A stretch of 64,000 nucleotides of DNA from Lobosporangium transversale. Lineage: Eukaryota; Mortierellomycota; Mortierellomycetes; Mortierellales; Mortierellaceae. Under the pieces are notes generated by a model that saw only the letters and a program-made list of their open reading frames with translations, was not told where the DNA came from and made no database searches. Below, in pieces: positions 11,552 to 21,660 of the stretch (within the stretch, counting starts at the first letter, position 1; the number at the start of each line of letters is the position of its first letter). The DNA lies in NCBI RefSeq assembly GCF_002105155.1, contig NW_019029028.1, forward strand, positions 186,001 through 250,000, read 5' to 3'. Both the position numbers and the translations under genes were made by a program.

Positions 11552-12569
11552 ATGGATATTGAAGATCTCGGCCACCTTGCACGCAAACCCAAAGTCACAA
11601 ACGTAATTATTCAAATCTTGATGAGTTCAGGAGAACTCATAATTTTACTCCACTAATATTGTTGACATCATTTTCATCATACTTCCTCTCCCGCGTCTTA
11701 ATCGTTAATCCATCTCTCTACATTTACCCTCTGGTCCTAGAGCAGTATAACCCTTGTACTATCCGTAACCTCAAGCCAGGCTCTATCAAGGAATGGTGTA
11801 CTTGTGGTTTAACAAAAAAAGGCCCATGGTAATTAAGCTTTTTTTTTTTTTTTTCTCTTTTTCTACTTTCATTGCATAGTTATTAAAAAACTTATCCATT
11901 CTTCAAATCTTTGAACCAACAACTATTTAGGTGTGATGGGAAATCACATAAAGGTACGACATTCAAGCCCCTTAGATGGCGTGTGCCTGACGGACCGAAT
12001 GCTCAAACTATGTACAGTATCTGTGATTGTCGTTATACTACACGTCCTCCATTTTGTGATGGCATTCGTAAGTTCGTTTTATTACTTATCTTTCTCTTTA
12101 TTGTACTCGTACTCAGGCTCAGTTTGGAATTGGGATTTACAATTCTTTTTTATTATTATTATTATTTTTTATTGTTTTATTTTGATGAATAATAGACTAT
12201 GATCTTCCACTTCGCTATTTGAAAAAGATTAAAGAATGTCCTAAGCAACCTCACGATCCCGCTGTGACAAAGCTTTGTGAGGAATGTGGCTGGGCTGGAC
12301 CTCGTGAGAGTTGGCCAGAATTACCATCGACAGATTCGGATTCAGATTCGGAAAATAGCAATTTATCTGACGATGAAGCAAAAACAAGGAGAATAGCAGC
12401 AAATACTCCCAAGGTTCAGCTACAGGCTCCAGAACACAGCGAGGAGATGATGTTTACCAAGGTCGGATGTAATGGTTCGTGTCAAACACAGCAGACACAG
12501 CAACAACAATCTGAAGATCCAGAAATTAGCACAATCACTGACGGTGTCAAACATGTTCAATTATCATAA
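11552..12569 (+). CDS. Double CDGSH iron-sulfur domain protein (CISD3-like)
   Basis: Four exons (11552-11602, 11743-11828, 11931-12067, 12196-12569) give 215 residues. There are two CDGSH-type 2Fe-2S motifs. The first is C-T-C-G-L-T-K-K-G-P-W-C-D-G-K-S-H (residues 36-52). The second has C-D-C-R-Y-T-T-R-P-P-F-C-D-G-I-H. Two CDGSH motifs in one soluble chain is the layout of mitochondrial CISD3/MiNT proteins, which bind redox-active, labile clusters. The first motif carries one extra residue between C-D-G and the ligand His, while the second has normal spacing. The C-terminus adds a C-x-x-C pair (C-E-E-C-G-W), an acidic Ser/Asp stretch and a Gln-rich segment not found in short CISD3 proteins. 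No clear presequence is seen. Function is inferred from family. Confidence 0.88.
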
Positions 12570-12886
12570 AAAGGTTTGAAATAAAATATTTTTAATTACT
12601 TCATGATTTTAAATAGTGATGGGTGTACAGTGAATGCAACAATGGAAATTAAGATGAAAAACGATAAACATGGTGCTTTATATTACAGGTATCAGGACGA
12701 GATAGCAATAAACACTGTTAATGAAGTGAAAGTAATAATAATAATAATAATAATGATAATAATAATAATAATAGTAATGATAATAATAAAAAATTACGGG
12801 CGTGTGTCGTTTTCTAAATCTCCTCACGATAGAGTGCAAAGTCCGGTTGTAACCAATGGTCACTGCCATAATTGATCGGTGACCAA
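12570..12886. other. Gap between convergent genes, with an AAT microsatellite
   Basis: This 317-base gap holds an aataaa signal at 12580-12585 for the CDGSH gene and an interrupted (aat)n tract at 12733-12789. No gene is seen. Confidence 0.6.
12733..12789. repeat. Interrupted AAT trinucleotide microsatellite
   Basis: About 19 units of taa, interrupted by tga and tag variants, lie between two convergent genes. Confidence 0.85.
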
Positions 12887-14271
12887 CTATGTCAGAAAAG
12901 TCATGTCCACCCCAACAGCAAAGTCCCAGATGATAATCTAAGAAATAATATGATATTGATATCAATCGGGTTAATTTAGAAATACCTGCGATGATAATAT
13001 TTACCAATGTGGAAGGAGACGGAAGTCAAGGCCAACCGTTTTTTACCTTTTGATCCTGTGAACAACTGACGATCTTTGAGTCATTGAACTGTAACTTAAA
13101 GACCCGATGAGAATGTCGTCCTGTCATGTCTGCAAGCAGCTCACCTGTCTTTTGGTCCCAAATCTTGATGGTCTCGTCATAACCTCCACTAATGATACGT
13201 CTATTTGTGAACTGTAAAGTCCTGACAAGGTTGTCGTGTCCAGACAATGTTTTGATGCATTCACCACGCGCAACATCCCAAATCTTGATTGTCTTGTCTG
13301 AGCTACCACTGACAATCATGTTGTCTTCATACTGGATACAGGCAATGCCTCGCGAATGTCCCTCTAACGTTCGTAGACATTCACCAGTCTCAAATGACCA
13401 AATTTTGATGGTCTTGTCTCCACTGGCAGAGACAACTACCCGAGGACTCGCAGCAAAAGGTGAAGACGATGATTCAGGTGAAAGTTGAACTGCATTAACA
13501 GCGGCACGATGTCCTATCAGCGTCCTAATCAGTTCCCCAGTGCTAATTCTCCAGATCTTCACCGTTCGATCCTTACTACAACTGACCACAATGTCCTTCT
13601 CAAATCTCAAACTGAGTACGCTGTCTGAATGCCCCACTAATTGTTGTATTGGCCTGCCAGTTTCCAAATCCCAAACAATAATATTCGTGTCGCTGCTTCC
13701 GCTTACAATCCGGTCCTCATCATACTGGAGGCAGAGGACACTAGCACTATGACCTACATAAGTCCTTAAACAGACACCTGTCGCTAGATCCCAAATCTTG
13801 ATAGTGTTATCTCGGCTGCCGCTAACGACCTTGGTCTCATCAAACTGAATACAATAAATACCCTCTGTATGACCTGGAAGTTCCTTTGCAAAATGAACGC
13901 CTTGTTTCCAGTTTTGTTCCAATATTCTGCGTTGCTGACACAAAAATTTCCAGTTGATCATAGGCTTCTTTGTAATAGGATGGCGATGGATATGAAGAGC
14001 ATCGGGACTTAGAACTTCTGAAGGAAGTGGCGCGGTAAGTGAATGGAAGTCAATCCGCTTGGGTATGGATGCAAGTGGGAACAATGTTGTGGCTCCTGCT
14101 GCATTTGAAATAATCGCTGGACTAGGAAGAGCTGTTGAGATGGATGACGATGGTGCAGGTACTGAGTGTCGGTGCTGCCGCGAGGATGCATTGGTAAGTG
14201 GGGAGGGAAGGTGCATCAGCCATGCTGGGAAAGAAGGTGATGTGATAGAATGACTGTGATGATGATGGTGA

Positions 14272-14308
<37 letters not shown>

Positions 14309-15956
14309 GAGGATTGGGTTGATCGCCAGTCGAGTCATGCTCACTCTCTACATTCCTATGGGAACTTATTGAGGACCACGCTGCTGATCCGGAGACCCCC
14401 ATCACTCCATGCCTAATAGCATTCCAAAGCGTCTTTGCCGCCAGGGGCGAATTAGGTCCATTAGACATGTTAGTCGGGCTAGAAGAGGTAGGTATAGTTG
14501 GAGATGGGGACAAGGACTCTGATAGATTCTGATCCAAGGGGTTTTCGGATCGAGGTTGATGTACGGATGAGGATCCTGAGGACAATCCAACACGTTGAGA
14601 GGTAGACATTCTGAGAGGGGCTGGGGGATCACTGCGATGAGAAATTTTTTTCAGCATAGCAGGGGGCGTCATAAGGTTGGTCCCGAGAGCATGCATTGGT
14701 AAACGGGGACGTTGAATTGATGGCATAAAAGTTGCACTAGACAAGGAGAATCGACCATGACGTTGACCTACCGAGGGTACCGGTGATCGTAGTGGCGGAG
14801 GTGCTGGTGTACGCGTTGGTATTGATGGGGGCGCTGGAGGTGCTTGCATTGATACTGATGGAGGCACTGGAGGTGTTCGTATCGATGACTGACGACGGGA
14901 TCGAAGTAAAGGGTTGCTTAAATCGAAAAATGAAGAGGCTTCTGAAGTCGATGACTTGCGTGAGCCAGATGATAAAGGATGGACTGCTATTGGCGAGCTG
15001 GCACCATAGGGGTCATTAAGTGCCTGCGAGCGGTAATTATGAAGACTTTCAGATTGTCGCGGCGATATTGAGCTATATCCGTCTTGGTTTTCATTTTGTT
15101 CATACGCCATACTAGATACTGCATTTCTTTGCACGAGTTCAAGTCCTTCATCATTTTGATACATAGTAGCCTGAATGTTGTGATCCATCATCTTGCGTTT
15201 TTCCTTGATGCTCTCAGGTCCAAAGTGAATCCTGGGATACATGCCTTTTGGTCCCAAAGCCCACTGTGCCTCCAACTCACCCCAGCGGAGGTACCAGTCG
15301 ATCATGTCTTGGTTCACATGCCATCCGCGCCGAAAGTAAAATGTCTTCCAGACAGTGTTGTCTGACGCAAATTTGTTCCATGATTTGGAGACCTGTGCGA
15401 CAATGGCCAAAGATCTCTCATCCAGAAAAGACAGTAAATGAACTGCGAAGTAAAAAAATAAAATAATAGTAATAGAGGTTAGAAAGATAGACAGGAGATT
15501 TGTGTTAAGGTAAACAATACAGAGCATGGGTCCTTCGGATGTTGACCTCAAAGACCCCCTTACCTGTAAGTTCATAAGGTAAAAGCACTAAAAAATCTCT
15601 GTACTCGTTCATGGGTGTCAGTCGAGTATAAGTTCTTGTGAAAACAGAGGGCGATACCGACTTCAGCAGCTGGATCGCCAACTCTTGAGCACGAGAGAAA
15701 GAAGAGATAAGTTCGAATTAGTTACATGAAGAATCACCCCAATAAGAAGTTGCTATACCAAGATTGAAGAATAAATCTGTGGCTATGGCTGTCTCCTCTA
15801 GTTTTTACCTGCTTTTTGTTCATCTGTCCATTGTTGAATCCATTTGGGTATTTCTATCCGTTGCTCATCATAACCCTCGTCTGGCAAACTTGGCGTAGGA
15901 GAGCCAGGTGTCTCTTTATAGTGTGAGACAGAGGATGACCGTGAGGATAACGACAT
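12887..15956 (-). CDS. F-box/WD40 protein, beta-TrCP-like SCF substrate receptor
   Basis: Exons on the minus strand are 15956-15809, 15683-15564, 15442-13047 and 12937-12887, giving 904 residues. An F-box (about 83-122, L-P-Y-E-L then H-L-L-S-F-L-D-E-R-S-L) would bind Skp1 in an SCF ubiquitin ligase. The C-terminal 290 residues form seven WD40 repeats with G-H and x-I-K-I-W-D signatures. Blocks such as G-H-R-A-A-V-N-A-V, S-A-S-G-D-K-T-I-K-I-W and R-G-I-A-C-I-Q-Y are closer to animal beta-TrCP than to Cdc4 or Met30. About 470 residues of Pro/Ser-rich disorder separate the two domains and include a Gln then His run (14255-14313). The splice to the 17-codon last exon restores the terminal strand I-I-I-W-D-F. 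The 5' end is unresolved: the open frame continues upstream to a possible acceptor at 16034. The ATG at 15956 is the first in frame. Confidence 0.87.
14272..14309 (-). repeat. CAA trinucleotide tract encoding polyglutamine
   Basis: About 13 units of caa on the coding strand encode a Gln run, directly followed by a His run, in the disordered linker of the F-box/WD40 protein. The codons are almost pure, so length variation between strains is likely. Confidence 0.9.
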
Positions 15957-16917
15957 AACTGAAGATGAACAGTCGTAACCGTTGTTGCTTACTGATAACA
16001 CTTTTACTATATGGTGGTTGTTTGATGATAACACTAGAAATGAAAAATTAAGATGGTGAAATTATTCGGGGTGATTGAAAGTAATGTGGATGCAAGAAAT
16101 GAATTTACATGCAAGTTTATATTGGTGTGAACAAACAAGTGTGAAAAGAAAAAAGGATCCTTCATAATAGTGGCGGTGCGGAGAAAAAAGAGTGCTTTCT
16201 CCCACAGCATCACAGCACGACAGGGGTCAAAAGGCTTTTTTTTTTTTTTTTTACCAAGCATTAGGATCTTTCCCGTTATTTACAGCTTCAATGGTCTGTT
16301 TTATTATGTTTCGTAGTGATAAAATCTAATTAGAGCGCTAGAAATATCGTACCGAAGAGCACTCAACGCTCTTTCTGATCATGATGAATGCCATTTAATG
16401 TGTGCCTTGGGCTTTATGGAACTTAATACAGGTATGGAGGCATTAGTATAGCTGGGTTCCTCCACACAATGGGCACATCTCGTTTTATGACAGAAGTTTT
16501 AAGCATAAGCTGCATGCCATCTTCAAATACTTATTTGTCATCTATCCGCCTAGTGATGCGCAGGATTCAACAGAAGCTCCTTTCCCGAAAATATGCATCA
16601 TCTCCTGGCCAACGCGTTTATTGATCATGTTCTCCGGGAAGCACTGGGCAATAAACATTAATCTTTAACATGCGCATCTCGGTTTCACAGGACAATAGAT
16701 TGATACCACGTTTGCTGGAAAAGACTCACGGGAAAGTTGAGAAAGGAGGCATCAAATTGTAGCCAAAGTCTATACGATAAAGGCCGTCTTCATATGCGTC
16801 ATTCACGGATACTTAAGGGTGAGAGGAGGTACGAGGGCACAGTCCTTCTTGATCAGCGTTTTTTATTTTTTGTCCAAAGCAAGGAATCGCGTACAGGAAC
16901 ATCACTGGAACTACACT
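15957..16917. other. Divergent promoter region between the F-box/WD40 gene and NUP93
   Basis: This 961-base region may hold 5' exons or leader of the F-box gene. On the minus strand a short frame begins with an ATG near 16658 (MFIAQCFPENMINKRVGQ, about 38 codons), and an open piece at about 16305-16262 ends at a GT followed by an A-run. Neither joins the main frame cleanly. A T-run lies at about 16239-16254. The NUP93 leader is not distinctive. Confidence 0.4.
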
Positions 16918-19900
16918 ATGTCTTTCTCCATCCTCGCTCAGCTTGCGGAACAATCCAAGCAGCTTACTAGCCACATTGGTGGACTACAGTTGCCACACAT
17001 TGAACGTGGCATTGATCAGATTGAAAACCAATCTCGTAAGCTTGCTGCGAAGGCATCAAAACCAACTGAGATCACGGACAACAAGGCGTAAGTGAGTCAA
17101 GCTTAAATACATGGAAATATATCTGTGTCGTGGAGGCCAGGTCGTCTTTGCTATTTTTTAGTTCGACAGGCTTTCATTTTCATGTGAACTCCACCTTTAA
17201 TAACTAGGTGTTTCTGGCTCATTGATCAATTGATAGACATTTTTTCCTAGCCAAGGGAGGCATCGACGCCAACGCCATCAATGCCACATTGAATTCGATC
17301 AACCTTGCAACATTTGAGCCATATCAACCAATTCATGATACAGACACAGAGGCTTTCTTGCGCCATCAACATGAGCAAATTATCATCAACACAATTGACG
17401 AGAGTAGACGCGAAACAGTCATGGACTTTGACTCGAATTTTGAGACATCCTTGAACTATGATTGGGAGCGTACGAAGAAGAGGATCTTTGAGGAGCTTGG
17501 TCACCAGGGCCAAGGCTCCGGATCTGACAAGGATCTGGGCCAATCCACTGGCTTCCGTGGATCATCTAGCTTGGGTCTGTCACAGAGTTCGGCATATTTA
17601 CCGGGATTTAACAAAAACCCAACCTCACCAGATATCGTCTTCAGTAAACTGAAGCCTTATTACAAAGTCGTTTATGATTTCTGCGAGGCGCGTCTTCAAG
17701 GAACTGCGTTTCCTTTGGCAGCCAGCTTTGTTGAGGCATCTCAGGCAGCTCATAAGGATCAAGTAAGTCTATTTTTGGTCATGAAAGTAACCACAGAGCA
17801 AACGGTGGGTATTTATATACAACTGAAATATATTACCGCCTGTTCTGTTGCCTTAGCCCAATCCCAAGATTCAGGAGACTTGGCAATTGTTGGTATCGGT
17901 TTTAGGAGAACAAGAATTGTTTAACGGACGATTCCAAAGCAAGACGTTGAAGGAGCGGGCATACGCTGATGCCTATCTCATGTCGCCCAGAAAAAGCCCA
18001 GCGGCAGCATTGTTGCGTGAGCGTTTGATCAAGGGATCAAAGACATTTTTGGAAAAGCAATTCATGAACCACATTGAGGCATCAGTGGCATCAAACCCAG
18101 CAGAAGCCAACCTTGGTGGCGTTCCATCGCTCCTGAACACTGTTCGCGCATTTGTACAGCTGAAGTATCTCCGATATGGATCATGGTCTCAGCCCAATCT
18201 TGAGGTATCTTATCTGGAATAAGTTAATATGAGCTTTTGATGAACATCTTAATCACTCAACAGCAGATGCTGACATGAACACTTATGCCCCCCTCCATTT
18301 TTTATTTTATTTTTATTTTTTTTCTTAGATTGCAAATGGACAGGCTATGTGGGCGCAAATTTATTACCTTCTCAGGACGGGTCATGGTCATGAGGCACTC
18401 AAATTTGCAAACGAAAACGAAGGAAGCTTTACTCCTGCTGATCGTCAGTTTGTTACATATCTTGCAGCATATTTGGAAAGCGAAGATCGCACGTTGCCTG
18501 CTCCTATGCAGGAAAGGTTACTCTCTGACTTTAACCAAAGAATTCGCTACAGCTCAGATACTGTCGATCCATACAAACTCACCCTCTACAAGATCATTGG
18601 TCGCTGTGAGTTGAATAAGCGCACAACTCCTGTTGTTGGGGCACTTGAAGATTTTATCTGGCTACAGGTAAGACAGACAGCTTGATTTTCTCGCTCACTG
18701 GTTATTATAGAAGACAACTGAGTTTCTTGTATATATGTCTACACAATTATATAGCTTTCCATGATCCGTGAATCAAAAAATGATACCATGCCACAGGATA
18801 AATATGAACTTGCTGATTTCCAGGCTCTTATTCTTAAATATGGCGCTAAGCAATTCAACCCTAATGGAAACAACCCTCTGCAATATTTTCAAGTCCTCAT
18901 TTACTCTCAGCAGTTTGAGCGGGTAAGTTTTCAAACTACAGTCGCTCTATAAATTCACCATCACGTATATCCTACCCTCGTTCACTAATAGCTGGCCTCC
19001 CTTACCTATTTCTTAGGCCATTCATTACCTTTCTTCATTTAGAGCGTATACTCTAGAGACAGTCCACATCTCAATTGCATTGACGTACTACGGTTTACTT
19101 CGTATCCCTTCAGTTCATCGAGTATCTGATCCCAACCCATTCTCAATCACAACCGATGCACATGGCCAAGAAGTTGCCCATTTCAATTTTACTCAGTTGA
19201 TTCATTATCAGGCACGCATCATCGCCGAGCACTACCCTACTGAAGCTCTCACATATCTGTACTTGATCTGTCTTAATACAGACTTGACACCCGCTATCAA
19301 TCAAGAACATATTTCACTCTGCCATAGTTACATTCAAGAACTGGTTTTACAGGCCAAGGACTACTCAACACTTCTGGGCAACACTAGACATGGCATCAAG
19401 ACACCAGGCGTCATCGAAAAATATCTTCCATTGATCAAAATTCAGAATAGTAGTCAATTTGTCAAGGATATTACCATTGAAGCGGCTAAGAGTAAATCCA
19501 AAGAGGGCCGTATCGAAGATGCCATTCAACTTTATAGTATTGCTGAAGCCTATAACCAAGTCGTAGAACTGTTGAACAGGCAACTGGCTGAGGCCATCTC
19601 CAATCCTGGTTTGCAAGGAACTAGCGAGTCTGGCGTCAATATTCCTGCGATTAGACGGATGATTAATGAATACGTGAGCGATCCCAAGGTGAATCAACAG
19701 ATCGTCCCTAAAAACTTGGAAACATGCAGCATCTTACTTAGACTGGTTGAGTTCACAGAATTATATGACAGGGGCAAGTATGAAGCTGCAGTTTCAGTCA
19801 TCATCGAACTGGATCTCATTCCGCTTGAAGCAGACATGTCTGTTATTGCCAAGAAAGCAGACCAATTCCAAGGTCTGGATGAATGCGTCGCACGGAATTT

Positions 19901-20232
19901 TCCCGATGTGTTGCTGAAAACAATGGAGAGCTTGAATAGGCTTTACCAGGCACTCAAAAACTCGCCTTATGATGAAGCCGGTCGACGGGGTGTAAGTATT
20001 TCTCTACATGACTTTTTCCTCTCTTATGATTAATATCAACGACGATGTCCCATTTGTTTTCAAGGATACGATAACTGAATTTATATATCTCCTGGTGTCA
20101 TATATTTAGAATATGGAGATGCTAAAGAGGAGGGCACGATCCTTAATGATGTTTGCTGGCTCTATCAAGTTCAGGATGCCCGCGGACACGTATGCTAAAC
20201 TCAACCGTCTTGATGTTATGATCGTGGCATAA
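16918..20232 (+). CDS. NUP93: Nucleoporin Nup93/Nic96
   Basis: Seven exons (16918-17087, 17237-17762, 17857-18204, 18329-18667, 18755-18922, 19017-19991, 20110-20232) give 882 residues, close to yeast Nic96 and human NUP93. The product is the scaffold linker of the inner ring of the nuclear pore complex, binding Nup205/Nup188 and, through its N-terminal helices, the Nup62 complex. The N-terminus (M-S-F-S-I-L-A-Q-L-A) and the amphipathic helix beginning L-E-R-type Q-I-E-N-Q-S match the family. The rest is an alpha-solenoid with F-L-A-K-G-G-I-D, the conserved N-Y-D-W-E-R and G-x-D-P-Y-K-L-T-like helices, ending in F-A-G-S-I-K-F-R-M-P. The splices are GT-AG and keep frame throughout. It lies just upstream of the TMEM209-like gene on the same strand. 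Confidence 0.93.
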
Positions 20233-21660
20233 GTGTTATGTGTCCCAAAGCTGCACTATTCCGCAGCACGGTAATGGCAACGAGGGATCAACAGGGACAC
20301 AATTCTTGCTTGAAATATAAACTAGGCATTCATAAATAAAATATTATTTTGCTGAGCATTAAGAAGGCCTTACTTGTCAGTTATAAGAACGATGGGATGA
20401 TTATGAAGGCAAAATTGGTAAACGCCGTTGGGCAAGAAATGGACCCTTATTGTCCTTAATATAAGTAAGGGTACTGGCATGGAGAGAAGTCGATAAAGAC
20501 AATTAGTAGAGCTGCAGAGGAAAAGCATTAAAAAGAAAGAAGAGGGAGATAGTATGATGGGCAGGACAATAATAATACAACAGGATGGGAATTTGATGAG
20601 AGAGATAATTAAGAGCTGTATGAAGGATTCAATGATGCAAAGAAGCCATTAAAGCATTGGGTGGATTCATAGCGCTATGTTCCTGCCAAAGTATAGAACT
20701 TTGAGACGATCAACTTTTCTCTACTTTTGATTAAAAACGCAGTTTCACATGATCTCTGAAGGTTGACATTCATTTATTTGTCCGCCGAAATATCTGTTAA
20801 AGTCATGCACAGCTATAGCTCATACTTCTTTTCTATTTTTGTTATAGATGCAGCTTAATCTTTACTCAGCATGCTAGGATCAAACAGGCCGGTATTATTG
20901 CAAAAAAAAAAAAAAAAAAAAAAAAAACTTTCTTTCTTGGGACACCAATTATTACAGGACTTAACTACCGCTACATGTTTTGTATTAAGCCTTGGCAGCA
21001 TAAAGTAGATGCGCGAACCATTCTCAAGGCCAACTTACCGAGAACTTTATTGGATAGTTTTGCAACAGGTGTCAACGTGTCTGTGTATCAATGTTACCTA
21101 TTTATTTTATTTTTTATTTTTTTTCTTTGGTTTTAAGAATTTATTTGGTGGTGGTGTGCATCGCATAAACAATTCCTTCTATCTTCTAAGGACTCTCTAA
21201 TCTGTAGTGCTGTTGGACGATTGCATTTTTTAACAATGGATAAAATTAACTTGTTCCATATTCAGGTCGGGGGCCGTACCTCGCTGCCTCCTGCTTTGAT
21301 CCAAGAGAAAACGGACCTTCCGGGTTTGGAATCCAGACCCTCCGCTACAGAGGGGGAAGCTTTAGCCACTAGGCTTTCCCGCGTATCAATGTTACACAAA
21401 CGCGTCCACCCAGTACATGTCACATGATGCTGTTTGTTTATATGAGGAGGATCCTCTAACGCCACCGTTTGCTAAGCTTGTTCCACCTGTTCCCTATTCG
21501 CATTCCTCCGCGTCTATTTTCTTTCTTTCGCACATCAAAGCCTTGCTTGAGTCGTATTATCTTCTCTATCATTGGACAACCCTGCAAAGTAGAAAAAAAA
21601 GTCTGCCGTGCTTTGATAGTTCACGACATTGATCTCGTACAGTACAGACAACAACCAAGA
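20233..21660. other. Intergenic region between NUP93 and TMEM209-like gene
   Basis: About 1.4 kb without a supported gene. It contains an aataaa signal near 20335-20340 for NUP93, an A-run at about 20902-20927, an A/G-rich stretch at 20510-20600, the tRNA-like element at 21260-21385, and the promoter of the next gene. An open frame continues upstream from the chosen ATG at 21661 to about 21469 but lacks coding character. Confidence 0.55.
21260..21385 (-). repeat. tRNA-like element, possible SINE head
   Basis: Read on the minus strand, 21376-21359 is an excellent tRNA D-arm / polymerase III A-box (aagcctagtggctaaagc). It is followed at 21354-21338 by a 17-base hairpin with a 5-bp stem and 7-base loop like an anticodon arm, then by a B-box-like segment at 21339-21323. 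The acceptor stem and a proper T-arm are missing and position 33 of the loop is not T, so it is not a working tRNA gene. About 60 bases of G/C-rich unrelated sequence follow, then A/T-rich DNA. This is the layout of a tRNA-derived SINE. Only one copy is visible here, so its repeat status is inferred. Confidence 0.45.

Noticed and set aside
21469-21660. Upstream extension of the TMEM209 frame
   Set aside because: The first 64 codons are Phe/Ser/Leu-rich and derive from C/T-rich promoter DNA; the ATG at 21661 starts normal protein sequence.
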